Below are positions 46,433-59,000 of a stretch of 64,000 nucleotides of DNA, in pieces (positions within the stretch are counted from its first letter, which is position 1; each line of letters begins with the position of its first letter). The notes below the pieces were generated by a model. It was given only the letters and a program-made list of their open reading frames with translations, had not been told where the DNA came from and made no database searches. The translations under genes were made by a program, and so were the position numbers. Origin of the DNA: Isoetes taiwanensis (lineage: Eukaryota > Streptophyta > Lycopodiopsida > Isoetales > Isoetaceae); NCBI GenBank assembly GCA_021234155.1, contig JAJEKV010000077.1:852784-916783 (forward strand), read 5' to 3'.

Positions 46433-49283
46433 ATGGAGGAAACTTGGGTCCCCTTCTCCGCCAGGCCCGAATGGGCTGACATTGAACCAGTTCCCCAGGA
46501 TGATGGGCCTAAGCCAGTTGTTGCTATTATGTACACGAGAAAGTTTCGGGAAGTAATGGATTATTTCAGAGCTATTCTTGCCAAGGATGAGCGCTCCCCA
46601 AGGGCACTGGCTTTGACGAAAGAAGTTATCTCTGTGAATGCAGCGAACTATACGGTAGGTAAATGTAAATGCAGCTGCTCTGACTATATTGGATCTTAAG
46701 CTATATGCCCCATTTTTCCTGCAGGTATGGCAATTTCGTCGGTTGGTTCTCAAGTCATTAGATGCTAATCTAGAAGATGAGCGTGCTTTTATTAAGGAAG
46801 TTGCAGCAACCAATCATAAAAATTATCAAATATGGTAATTTTTTTTTGTGAGCGCACATCAAACTTTAAAGATCTAGATTGGTAGTTGTTTATCCTAACA
46901 TTCATCTAGGCATCACCGTCGTTGGGTGGCTGAGAATATTGGAGTGACAGCGGTCGATGGGGAGCTAGAGTTCACAAAGGATGTGCTAAATGATGATGCC
47001 AAGAATTACCATGCATGGTCTCACAGACAGGTATCTAGTCCCTAGTGTTATGAAGGCTCTATGCATGTACAAAATTGGGGCAAACTATCTGGCAGATTTT
47101 GTTTTTAAAGTCGAACTTTTTTCTGTAATGCAGTGGGTTTTGCGGACATTGGGAGGCTGGGAAGGAGAACTTGATTACTGCAGAACGCTATTAGAAGATG
47201 ACATTTACAACAACTCTGCCTGGAATCAGGTAGCTAATAACATAGGTTCATGGTTAAATCTCTAGGATGATAATACAGTGTCATCTTATATTTCTTCTGC
47301 TTCTGCATCTAAGACTAGGACGTTCATGCATTGGAATATATGCACTCCCAAGGCCATGAAGATCCGCACCTCCAAATCTCCAAATGCTATATATCCTCTT
47401 GTATGAGAACATAGCTCTGATATAATTGATGTGGTGAAGGCCTCTGAGCCACTGTAGTGGCAACCTCAATGGTTATGTGGGCAAGATTGGTGCCTAATGG
47501 GTCAATCCCATATCTACATTTGGTGTTAATTTTGCTTGGCCATGCAATTTGCTATTTTTTCTGATGTTGGTGTCTGGAACATGTCAACTGTAGATTTGAA
47601 TAACTTGTGCCTCGTTTTAAAAATGAGGAGTATTTTTCGGGATCCAACAGTGTTTTAAGATGTTGCTGGGACAATCCTAAAGGCTGATAAAGACGCGTCA
47701 AAAGTTAAAAGCCAGTGTTGAGATGAATTCAAGGGTGGGTTTGAGGAGAGTTATGAAATTGATGATGCGTATCTATTCTGGGCTGAAAATGCTGTGTGGA
47801 AAATTCTCTCCTTCTTGCTTCACTTTCCATAACACGGTAAAAGATATCTTTGCCCAAACTTTTGTATTGCAATTTTATCCATTTGTGTGCATATTTACAC
47901 ACAAAATGTGAATAAGATCAAGGTTGGGTTGACCATATAGCTTCCTAAGAGCAGGGAAAGCAGATGTTGCGGATTAATTTTGGGAGACAAACCACTAGTT
48001 TCTAAGTCGAGATACTCATCCTAGTCATTATGGGTGTGTTTGTCCCACGGTGGAATATAGCCGTGCCAAGAAGAGGTTCAGGGTCCAAGTCGCGTTTTCC
48101 GTTCGTCCGGTCACCGCCTTCTTTCTTAAGGCTTTGGTGTTTCTCAGTCCAGTCATAGAAACATGGAGCAGACAGATGGTAGAGGTGAGCCCAGTGAAAA
48201 AAGAGATTAGAATGGTCTTTACTTTGAATTCCATCCTGCTGTTGGTTTGATTAGTATTCTCCTAAGAGCAGGGAAAGCAGATGGCGTGGAAAGGTTTTGG
48301 TATGGTCTGGATCTGTGCCACCGCAGGTGGGGTTTTTTTTGGGGGCGGTGGATTTTCTGTAAAACGAAGGTGTCCCGTTATCAAGAGACTTTAAAACACG
48401 CTACATCATATCCAGCTACCACACTGTCGCTTGTTTGCTTTTTAAATAGGTGAACGATCCAAGGTGACAAACTTTACACATTCAAAGACATGAGGGAATG
48501 TCTCTACTATGCTATTGTACATACAAGTTTGTAATGGATATTCAACATCAAACATCTGCATTTTGACATGGGGAGCTACAGATTGAGATGTGGAAGTTCT
48601 AGCCCATAGAGCTCTCTAGCATAATATGGTTCTGTGTTGCTTGTAATTGGTCAGGTATTATGTCCGAAATTTTGAATCAAATATATCCTGTTGACTATCT
48701 AAAATCTTTATTTTTGCCAGCTCTCCTCTCTTTTGCATAGATGATCTGGAATTTATGTTGCTCACTTGTTATTCTAAGTACAGATTTATATGGCCATAAT
48801 TATTATTACTTCAAACAAAACTGCTTTGGCAATTCCTGTGGTATTGACACATTGTCTTATTCACAGAGGTTCTTTGTTATCACTCGAAGCCCCATATTGG
48901 GTGGTCTACTAGCAATGCGGGACCAGGAGGTTAATTATTGCATTCAAGCTATTAGCTCTGCTCCAGATAATGAAAGCTCGTGGAAGTACCTGCGTGGCCT
49001 TTTCAATGACGACCCTGCTTCCCTTGTTCAAAATAACGAGGTTACCAAGTTGTGTCTTGGGCGACTTGCTACCAATAATAACTGCATACAGGCTTTAAAT
49101 TTTCTTGCCGACCTCTTGTCTATTGGGCTACATTTGGAATCTGCTGATTTGAAAATGATGAACTTGGCCGAAGGCATGACGACCATCCAGGCCCTAGCTT
49201 GTGTGTGTAAAAGATTGGAGACGGTGGATCCAATCAGGTCCCAGTATTGGGCCTGGCGTCGCCACATTTTAACTCAAGCATAG
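46433..49283 (+). CDS. FTA: Protein farnesyltransferase / geranylgeranyltransferase-I alpha subunit (five exons)
   Basis: Exons: 46433-46654, 46725-46834, 46910-47030, 47134-47229, 48867-49283; all introns GT-AG; the product is 321 residues (Arabidopsis FTA is about 326). The shared alpha subunit pairs with either beta subunit to attach farnesyl or geranylgeranyl groups to C-terminal CaaX cysteines in the cytosol. The N-terminus has DDGPKPVV and YFRAIL...DERSPRAL as in plant FTA. The PPTA helical repeats are marked by W76 (VWQFRR), W111 (WHHRRWV), W147 ([11 protein letters not shown], with K142 at the position of the catalytically important lysine), W181 (NNSAWNQRFFV), W222 and W311/W313 (YWAWRR). 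The last intron (1,637 bp) is far longer than the others and holds repeated sequence, including AAGAGCAGGGAAAGCAGATG near 47947 and 48264. No frame break found. Confidence 0.93.
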
Positions 49284-49974
49284 AAAATTGTTCCAGAGGA
49301 TGTGAGGCTGTTTGTTTTAATTCAGATGTGCTGCAAAAGCTCAAGATCTATTGTCAGATCGAAGTGAACTGTGGAGGACAATCCTTGGCATGAAGAAGTT
49401 TTAATTCTCAGAAGTCTACTGGCAATTAGAAATGGCAAATGACAGCTTTCCATGTTTCAGTATACTGCTTCTGACTCTTGTTCAAGATTTGAACAAAACA
49501 GGTGGCTATTTCATCCCCTTAGTAAGCTGGAACCGGTCGCTATTTCATCCCCTTAGTAGGGAATCAAATACTACTGGTTTATAATAGAATGTAGGTCTGA
49601 AATGAAATATTCTCTTTTGAGGGGACCTTGGCTGTGGGTTGTCTAGCACTGCGATATTTGTGGCCTAACATGTAAGAATATTATTATCCAATTCCTTTTC
49701 TGTTTGTCTATAGTGAGCATGAGGGTATTTTACTATTTATAGATATGCCCATTTCTTTGGCTGTGGTATGCCTAACTTAATTTTTTTTCCTTGAGAAAAG
49801 TATATGTAATACCTCAAACCAAGAGTTTTAAGACATGCATTTTAATTAACAAAAATATACTTTATGTTCAAATTGGCAACCTCCATAACAATGGCACAAG
49901 TTTTAAGGATAGGGCTCAATGTTGAGATTTTGCTTTATAGATAACACAGAATAACGTTCTTTTCGATGGTAATG
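49284..49974. other. 3' flank of the farnesyltransferase gene
   Basis: This is the probable 3' untranslated region and spacer between two convergent genes. GCTATTTCATCCCCTTAGTA occurs twice near 49505 and 49540. No coding signal. Confidence 0.5.
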
Positions 49975-50671
49975 TCATAATTTTTGAAGAGTAGAATAGA
50001 ATGCATCTTTTTGAAGAGTAGAATAGAGTGCAAAGATCTGTCGACTCCCTTGAATGTCAACAAAGTGACATTGAGCTGGCCTATGGGTTTTAGTTTTCAT
50101 ATGATGCTTGAGAAGAATGTATAATGTATTAGACCCCCGTCTACCATACTCGCATTTATACTCATAGCACCAGAGGGAGAATGCAACTTTTCCATTTTCA
50201 TCACTTGACATTAATTCAAAGCGGTCTTCCCTACCGACGTTTTTCAAATTTGCATTGCACCTTATAACATCTTTGTTCCTTTTATGGATTTGTGCCTTGG
50301 TCACTAGCCTTGACGACAATTATAATCTGAGCTATCCTCCGAATTTTCTACTTCTTCTTCCTTGCTACCAAAGTTTGACACTTGGACGTCCAATCTATCC
50401 TTTTCTTGTGTGCTTACTCTTAGCTTTTTTGCTTAATGAATACTTCATTGCCTTTTACCTTGTAATGTTGCTCTTGCCTTTGCGATAGTGGCAGATTTCT
50501 CTCTCCAAAAAACACGTAAGCATGATCAATCAAAGGCTCCAACTTATCACTGTCAATTTCTTTGCGCAACTCAGCATAAGTAGAAGATTCTGGAGCCTCC
50601 ATAAAACCAATCTCGAATGACTTGCCATTTCCCTCATTAAGACAAATAAACGTTGTTTTAGATTTTGCCAT
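49975..50671 (-). pseudogene. Unrecognised gene in three frames, with a Cys/His-rich end
   Basis: The ATG is at 50671. Frame one (50671-50431) has KTTFICLNEGNGKSFEIGFM and HAYVFFGERNLPL, ending in KGNEVFIK at a six-T tract (50425-50430). Read on in the next frame, the protein continues with an acidic linker (KEEEVENSEDSSD) to about 50320, then in the third frame with RLVTKAQIHKRNKD and WCYEYKCEYGRRGSNTLY...KHHMKTKTHR, a possible zinc-binding CX4C...HH...H module. The end carries a nine-residue tandem duplication (FYSTLQKDA). One missing base in the homopolymer and one more shift would restore a ~230-residue protein, so it is either a young pseudogene or a sequencing artefact. I do not know the family. 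It converges on the farnesyltransferase gene. Confidence 0.5.
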
Positions 50672-52069
50672 GAAGTCTGTTTTAGACCTGTTTATTCATA
50701 ATAACCAGTCATTTTATAATTTCCAAGAATTATACAACGATCTATGACTCTACTTATTTGATAAAGATAGGATAAAGAATTATTTATAATGAGCAGAACC
50801 AAATGACCGTTGTGGCCTAGCTTTTAACTAAAAAATGCAGCCAGCATACCACCCATAGCTTCACCAACAACAGAACTAATGATAATACTAGTTGTGCTTG
50901 TTTATACATGGGAAGGAATAAAGTCCTCAGATGTGAAGATAGCTTCGTTTCATGTGCTGGGATGTCAAGTGAATTGAAAGAAGAGGTAAACATTCTATGT
51001 TTCTCAATTTATGGATGTAGGGCTGTCAAGCAAATTGAAAGACTTCCAAAGTTCTATAGTAGCTTCTTTGGCACTGCTTCTACACCTACAGAAATGAAAA
51101 ACTTCCAAAGTTCTATAGTATCAGATTTTTGCTTTACGACAAAAACGAATTTACCTATGTTTGACTACATACAAGCAACTAACTATTGTTGTTATATCAA
51201 ACAAAAAAATTGAGATTCATCCTTGCATACTATTGTCCCAAAGCTTACTTTGAAAACATGCGTCCAAATACTGTTTCAGGCGATTGTGATCCTTATTATT
51301 ATGTATTTCTATGCACCCATGTTCTGCATATTATATCTGGAGAACCAGAGGGCTCATTTCTCCTTCCAACATGCTTTAAGGCATTGTGGATCCATGAACA
51401 TCATGTAGGCGAGGTTTGGAAGGCGTGACGCTCCTATGCTTACCACTTTCTAGCAATACAGAAAATAATGTCACAAAGCAACTTCTTGAAGAAGTACGGA
51501 TCTGATGTATGGAAATTTGATATGGTACCCTGGTGCCCCTATTATTCTTTTAACGTTTGCATGCTCTTCTACGAAGAGAGCTCCTGCCGTGGCCACCTTC
51601 ATCTACTCCACGAAGATAGGATCGATGTTATAGAAAGCAAGAGAATCTTTCATAGGTTTGCCCATCATGTTTCTTCTTATATGCCGTGAGCGTGTTGCTC
51701 AATGGCCGCAAATATCTGTTGTTGCCTTATCAAAGATGAAAATGATGACGATACAAAACTTTCTTTTCTAGCGGCCACCTTTTCCTACTCCATAAAAACC
51801 TAATAATCTCGGCAGGAGAATCTTTCATAGGTTTGCCCATCATGTTTCTTCTTATATCTTTGGTAAAGCGTGTTGCTTAATGATTTTAAATATCTGTTAT
51901 TTAAGTCTAGTAGGCATCCAGAACATACCTCGCTTTCAGGATAAGAGACGGCACACTTGTTACTCCGCGGATATTATGCACGTTCGAGAGTCGAGAACTG
52001 CGATCGTCCGGGTGGTGCTCATCGGCCCGGCAAAACCATTATGGCAGCTCGAACCTAGATGCTCCCGCG
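50672..52069. other. AT-rich stretch with a diverged local duplication
   Basis: No gene recognised; frames at 50908-51213, 51186-51428 and 51468-51689 show no domain. GAGAATCTTTCATAGGTTTG and the next ~20 bases occur identically from 51651 and 51816, inside a ~165-base diverged tandem duplication. Confidence 0.5.
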
Positions 52070-53420
52070 CCATTTAATACATACGGAAAATTCCCTCTTC
52101 CATGGCGACAATACCACCATAGAGGCCCTCCCGAATCTACTTGTAGGTGACAAGTGTCGAGATTGAGGGCGGGAGGTGTCATTAAAGTCCACCTTCGATG
52201 GGAATCCTAGATAGGCGGGCGTGCATGGAGTTAGCACGGCAACAATATAAATAAATAATATGCCACTCTGAGAAGGGTGGCCCATCATCATCAGTCCCAT
52301 GATACGAACATCAATCATAAATATGGAAATGCACACCATAAACGGGAACCTGCGGAAACCGGACTCATAAGGGAATGGCTGGCCAAGGCCTCGGATAACA
52401 ATAAGGCAGAATCATCACAATGGCGTTGGTACGGAATAGAACAATGGCTAGGGTAGTCCACTCCATCCGTCCCTCACATTGCGCACTTTGCGGATGGCGG
52501 AAGCATGCTATGGCATGGCTATACGAAGAGCGCAATCCCATGGAATCACCTATGGAACTACTCAGGGTTGCGATCCGATGGTAGTCGGGAGAATTGTCCC
52601 CTCCAGAGCATGATGGATCCACGGGTGTGCTGAAACGTGCTCCCTCGGAGACCCGTACGTTAGGTACCCAACTTACTCCCCTAAATCAAAAGCGGCTCCC
52701 TTTTAGATTCGAGGCCAGGTGCCCAATCATATTATTTCGACACACTGCGACTTGAGAAGTGTCAGGACCCATACTTTCGACCCTCTCAGAGTGACCGTAT
52801 AAGCCCTAGCACCTTTGTAGGAGTCCTGTAGCAGCGTTAGGCAAGACCCACCCGATTCACCATCATACTCATTATGCAGTGTTTGAATCATCATAGCATC
52901 GGCCGGTGGGCTCTTGTGCCGCAGAGTTCCCCTAAATCTAAATAAAAACGGTCTCTACCTCCCTTAAACCCATACATCCGCGAGACGAGAAGAGCGAGTC
53001 GGATACAGCGATCCATAATCATCATAAAATGAATCATAACATAGAATCCCAGCAATAAAATACACGCACCAAACAAAGGGTTAGAATAGCACACAACTAC
53101 CTAAAGTGACACATTACTTTGGAATTTGGACCCATTGTGTCACCGAAGAACATCCATAGAACTAGATCAAGTGTTAAGTTGTAGCTTGACTTTCCTCCCT
53201 CCTACGCTCTTCCCAAACTCGAATTTGTCGCGAGAACTAGGATGGGAGCTCAATTTACCACCCAAAAGATGGCAGCACGCCCTTAGCCAATGGTGAGGCC
53301 AAGTGGCACGTCTAACTAGCCTACTTGGCTAACTATTACCATTAGTTAGTGTACTTAGGATGGTTCAATGTCAATAATCATCTTAAGTTAATCCTCAATG
53401 TTCCCAATACCTTGGTGACA
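52070..53420 (-). repeat. GC-richer dispersed repeat, LTR-like, copy 2 (inverted)
   Basis: The reverse complement follows the repeat at 4370-5915 in the same order: GTAGAGACC, a GATGATTCAAA segment, TTCCATGGGATT, GACGGATGGAGTGG with AGCCATTG, then CCCTTATGAG. Similarity is clear but diverged. No coding capacity. Ends not determined. Confidence 0.6.
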
Positions 53421-54023
53421 TGTCGGGTTAAGGTATCATCTGGTATGCTTACATGGAGCGTCACAACACGCCATCTTTTTAGTGCAGTTCTTGAATTCGG
53501 GGCCGTGCATGTCTTTGCCCGGCATAGAATCACCTGAGGAGCACTCCCTTTTTGGTCGAAGACCTCTGCGATTCGCGAATTAACTTGGCGGCGTGATGAA
53601 TTATGTAGGTTGGGCGAGGCTCAAGGAAAATAGGCGGTTATGGAAATTGGGGCGCTTATTCTTGATGAGTGGCCTCGAGAACCCACAGTTGGAGATGCGT
53701 CTAATACAGCACTAGAATTTGATGTCTTAATTAAACACCGGATGCCTTTTACTTTCACCCGCTCTTATTGTTTTGTATTGCCTTATGATGTTCTATTGTT
53801 TATAATGTTTTGGTGATGGGCCTACGCCCGTTTAAGGTTGGGCTTATGCTCCCTTTACGTATTGGGTCTATAACTCCAATGACAATGGAATGTGAGGTAC
53901 GTCAAACCGAAGAGATAAATCTTGTTGCCCCATTCCGAAGTGTTTTTACTTCATGGTGGTAATTGCTAAAAACTTAACATTATATAAAGGTTGGCCCGGT
54001 TTTCTATCAAGCTGGTATCAATC
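53421..54023. other. Possible LTR or leader of a degraded element
   Basis: No coding signal. A TATA-like CATTATATAAAGG lies near 53980. About 30 bases later GCTGGTATCAATC resembles a tRNA-Met-type primer-binding site just before the decayed frame that follows. The resemblance is suggestive only. Confidence 0.3.
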
Positions 54024-54510
54024 ATGGCCGATCATTCTATTAGAAATCTACGTATGGTCATTTCTTGGTCCAAAAATTTGGCGGATGGGTGCAATTCTCA
54101 CTTACAAGCTAGCGTAAGGATTTTAATGCTCTTCATAGTCTTGGAGTACTTCATAACTTAGAACAGAACATAAATGATGGAATATATGCTGCCTTGGCCT
54201 GAAGACTTCAAAACCCACAGAAGGGAGATGATAGCCAAAAGTACCTCCTCGCACAAAAATGATAGTAGGCATTTTTCTCCTTCTTCCCATCAGATTTTAT
54301 TAAATGGGTACAGATGAACAAGGACCCAGAAACTAAAAAATACACCATCGAGCAGCTTACTACATTGTGGTGAGCTATAGATGATCCTTGCAACACTTAC
54401 TACAATGTCAATAAGATTGGTACTTGCAAGTATTAAGGTTGGGATCATAAGAAAACTCCATTCCACCGAGTAGAGATCTGCAAATTCATCTTTTCATTGC
54501 ACCTATAGCT
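54024..54510 (+). pseudogene. Decayed coding remnant, unrecognised
   Basis: From ATG at 54024 (MADHSIRNLRMVISWSKNLA) the plus strand remains protein-like through several shifts. From 54297 one frame reads [20 protein letters not shown], then [20 protein letters not shown] and [16 protein letters not shown], interrupted only by single TGA and TAA codons. Position after a possible primer-binding site suggests an element's first gene. The family is unknown to me. Confidence 0.35.
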
Positions 54511-55549
54511 GTGAGGGTGAAAGGAATATCCATTGCTGCAATCACTTTTAAGAGTTCCTAAAACATTGCTGCTAAATGGGCACTAGTGCCCCGAATCACC
54601 CAAAATTGCTTGTTTCTCCACCACTCTTCCAATGTAATATGTGTCCATCAGTCAAATTACAAGTAGGCCCGAGCATACACATGTAATGTAAGCAGTGAAC
54701 TAAGTAGTGACATCAGGGTTTGAAGTATGGCGATAAAGTGGGAGGCTATATGTAAACAAAAGAAAAATGAATGGATAAATGAAAACATTCAAGTATGCAA
54801 CCCTTCGCGAGGTGCAAGTACAACCTCTTGTAACACACCACAGGGGTTGGGGATGATAAATAATTTTATTTAACAACCTCGAATTCGGGGAATATTTAAA
54901 AATTTTTAGCGGTTGGGGAAATAAATTGAATAAGGGTGTCTATACTAAGGTCGGTAGAGTGCTCGAGGAAAATAGAGGTAATATCTGAACTAAAATAGTG
55001 ACTATGATTTAGAGGAGATAAACAAGATAAGAATTTGTAAGAATAGAGAAAGATATTCTCTATTGGAAGGAGAGGATATTGAACAATTTTAGAAAAGGCG
55101 GATGAAATTAAGGGAGGGGCAAACTTTAAAAGCGTCATAAATTGACAGTGCTCCGGAATAGAAGCGATCTTAAGCACTCTGGAAAGCTCACCGAGTCTAG
55201 TTTCAGGGTAGGGTGGCACCCCTTACAAAGACTGTGAGATGAACTGATATGTATTGGTCGGAGAGTGTGCTAAATAAACTACGAAGAAGAGAGGCCTCAA
55301 GCTGGTAGTCAGATGAGGAGGGGTTCCAGAATTCCCCTCATTGCAAGTTTCCTATAACATTTGCAAGATGGATTAATTTCCATCGGTGGCACATATGACC
55401 CGCAATCAAATGCATCGAGAATGAAGTTGATCAACTCCACCTGCAAGAAGCTCCTTGGTGGGAATGTGGGCATGGCCTCAAGAAATGGTCAAATAGCTCA
55501 TCTTGGTCGGGCCTTACGGAATGCTTAGGGCATGCTGAGGGATGCAGGA
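54511..55549. other. AT-rich stretch, no gene seen
   Basis: A 107-residue minus-strand frame (54896-55219) has no recognisable domain. Confidence 0.45.
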
Positions 55550-55975
55550 GTAGCGAGGGGATTAAGGTTAACCCTTTGCAAAAGCAAGCAAGGATCACCG
55601 GCCGAACTAGCAAGGAACCTGGCTTGAGAGGAAGGAACAAGAGCAAGCAGGGCAAGATCAAGAGTAGAAAGAACCCCGCGAAGATGTGGCAGGCTTTTAA
55701 GGAGTCGAAGATCAAGTAGCAAGAAGCAAGGAACAAGGATCAGATCAAGTAGCAAGGAAGATCAAAGAGGCAAAAGCAAGGGAACGAGATCAAGTATAGC
55801 AAGATCAGGAAACAGGAACAAGATCAAGAGTAGCAAGATCAAAGAGCAAGGAACAAGATCAAGTAGCAAGAACTGCGGGGAATGAAGTAACAAAAAGGAA
55901 CAAGATCAAGTAGCAGGAGACAAAGGAGATCATGGAGCAAGGTGAGAACGCGAGAAGTGAACAAGATTGAAAAGT
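55550..55975. repeat. Purine-rich minisatellite based on GAACAAGATCAAGTAGCAAG
   Basis: Variants of AGCAAGGAACAAGATCAAGT recur about twenty times at roughly 16-24 base spacing, almost all purine on the plus strand. The long minus-strand frames here (Leu- and Pro-rich) are by-products of the repeat. Confidence 0.85.
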
Positions 55976-56009
55976 GAAGTGAAAGCAAGATTGAAAGAAT
56001 TTATATCCT

Positions 56010-56095
56010 GAATCTAATAATGTTTGAAGTATAATACCAATAATGTAGAGAGTATAATACCAATAATCTTTGAAGTATTATACCAATAATTCTAG
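56010..56095. repeat. AGTATAATACCAATAAT short tandem repeat
   Basis: Three spaced copies of AGTATWATACCAATAAT, directly downstream of the purine-rich minisatellite. Confidence 0.85.
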
Positions 56096-59000
56096 CGACT
56101 ATAAAAAAGTAGCTCATTACTGGCTCCATGAGCTACAAGCTGATCTTGTTGGATACGCTCTATAGAGATGTTGGACGGGTTAGCGGTCGGGGCGTTGATT
56201 TGATGGGTAGATACGCTTATGTTGTGATCCATCTGCTGGCCTACGGCGCCATACCCTCTGGCGAATCACGATCCGTTAGCGAGGGTTGATGAATGAATGA
56301 TTGGCTGTAATGCCATCAATAATATAATGTGCATCTAAATTATATATACCATTCAATAATGTGGCCATCGAGATGTAATGATGTAGCCTTGAAGCACACA
56401 ATATAAAAAGATGTAAGGATGTATAAGCATAATAGATATTATTTGATTACATACATAGAAGAGAAATTACATACATGATTATGGAACATGGTAGAAAGTT
56501 AAGAGCTTTTAGCTAATGCTATGTCCCCTCACATGTCAACTTAATGTATTTTGGAGTCAGAATAGATATTTGATCTTTTTGCCATTTGCATCCCATGCAT
56601 AATGTAGCATGGCATCTAACTTCTCATACCTTGATGGATCACGATGGATTGGAGTGCGCCAATGTTTAGTTAAGCAACACCAGTATAGGCGATAGCGAGG
56701 GCATCACCATGATGAATACATAAATGTGACCATAATTGGTGAATACGGATCGGGATGGCATCTTCTTTTGTTGGAGTTTGTCTCAGTCGGACTAAAAGCA
56801 ATACCTTTTAAGTAACATGTGCATGGTCGAACTCATCCATAGGTAACGGGCCCATCTGTTACAATAAGTAGGCAAAGGAGTCTTAACCGGCTTCATCGAC
56901 CTACGGAGTAAAAGGTAGCTTGTAGGGTTCTAGCGCGCTTGTCGCATAACCAAAGGAATTATCATTTTTGAGGGTGCGTCTGGAGATACATCTTCCAAAC
57001 ATAAAAGAATCTGCGTTCGATAATCCATAGTTGCTTTGTCTTGTCGTGCAAACACACTATCTTCTTGATTTTGCAGAGGAATTCTATAATGCTATGTACT
57101 TCGGCGATCTTTATGCGCGGGCGTGAATGGCGTTAGCTCTTTCATCCTCCTTCCACATTCTTATTTCTTTTTGGAATCCACTCTTTATGGGTTGAAACAT
57201 CTTATATTGCATAATGGGCCATTTCCCATCCATTTTAAATCGAATAGCAATGGGTGGGTATGGCTTTTATTTAGGCACGTTGGCCTTTATGAGGGGATAT
57301 ATCCTTGACAAAACCTTTCAATCCTAGAACTTCAACCACGAAATATGGAGCGGGGAGACTTTTTGCATTGCACTTGCTAAGCAGTAAAAGCAACTCATGC
57401 AAAGTTAGAGCATCGATGAACTCGTGCGTCGAAAAGTTCCCAAACAATGCATCAATATCATGTGGGTGTGCCCAGCCATCATAGACCAACTGCATCGAAT
57501 ACCTTAAACCATGTCAAATAAGAGGGTAGGAGAACGCATGTATCTATTTTTTGTTTTGACTAGTGCATTAATCAAGCGTAGTAAGAGATTTGAGGAAGAG
57601 GATTGAAGCCTACAAGTAGGTACTAGAAGATGAAGGCATCATCTCTTATTAATACTAGCTAGCTTATAACAGAGTGGTCGGTGTCTTTTAGGGCTTGCAT
57701 CAATTTGCAATCGTAGTTAGCTGCTTACCAGAATCCCGCACACTTGTCTTAAGGTCCAGGCAACTCAAGATAGTGTAGGATCACAGAAAGTGATCGACAT
57801 GAAAGTTTGAGTCATCTTTCCAAGAATCAGAGAGAAATGACCATAAGCGATCCACCATGACCATGTCAATGCTCTGTCAAACGCTCTTCAAGTGATCCTC
57901 CTCTCCAAGCGGACTTTCGCGAGGATGGCGACTTCTTGGTGTGAGTGTTTTGACTGATCCATCTTATCATGTATTTTAAAGGTGACTTCCTACGGTGAAC
58001 CCGATGTGATAATGCTGCGCTAATGCGAATATTGACTCCCTCTGAGGAGCGTTGATTTCCAACATAGCTGTGCCGCCGTTGAATTGAAAGGTTAGCCTCT
58101 CCCTTGTATCTTTTTGATTTCTTTTCCAATTTAGCCCGGTGACTACACATATGTTACACTTGGAGAATCGTATTTTTGGCTATCTTTGGCGTGGAAACCC
58201 TTTCTTCCAAATATTGTAAAGGGGCAATGCTCGCATTCTCACTAATGAAGGTATCAAAGCACGCTTTACGTAGCTAGTGTCCGCGAGATCTAGGCTTCTT
58301 AAGGCACATATTACCATGCTTTCGCTAGTTTTCCACCTAACTTTCGAGACCTCTTCCTCAGAAATTATAAAACCTCGACAACTCCTAAAACCCACTTGGC
58401 ATGCATGTGAGGTGTGACCTCCACTCTCACGAGACCACTACTTTTGCCTCAGGCGCCTGTATAAGTTACACTCAACACATCAAAACAAAGCGTAATCCGG
58501 CACTACTTGATTGAGAATAAAATTCTTTTCTTAAAGGCACATACTTGCTCATTTCGGTTTTTGACATTAGTCCTTGCGGCATGTTAATTTTAAGAGCACT
58601 CTTGATTGACAGGCGCATCCTCTCCTTCTTGCTATCCCTTTGGTTCCCTCGACCCTCGTCACATATATATTCCTTTTCCTCTTGAATTGCTTCTCAACAT
58701 CGACTTCCAAGCATTTAACTTCTAAGTCATCACGTTGAGAGCAGCTTTCGACATAAATGTTGTTGTGAAGCTGTCCTACCATCATGAAGCAAAATATCTA
58801 CGAGGTCTCGGAATATTAGGCTGTTAGCTTCGAGGCCTCTCGGCACAAGCATGATATGACCTTATATTTTAGTTCCCCATTGAATCTATTATGTTACCTT
58901 GAAAGCCGACCTTTGATACACCCAAAGAACTCATGCGTCCTATAGCATCCACGAGGATCGCTGGAGCTATATTGCTCAGAATATTTAGATTCAATCTTGG

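Noticed and set aside
55431-55755. Long Leu/Pro-rich minus-strand frames as proteins
   Set aside because: They are by-products of the purine-rich minisatellite, which has few stops in any frame.
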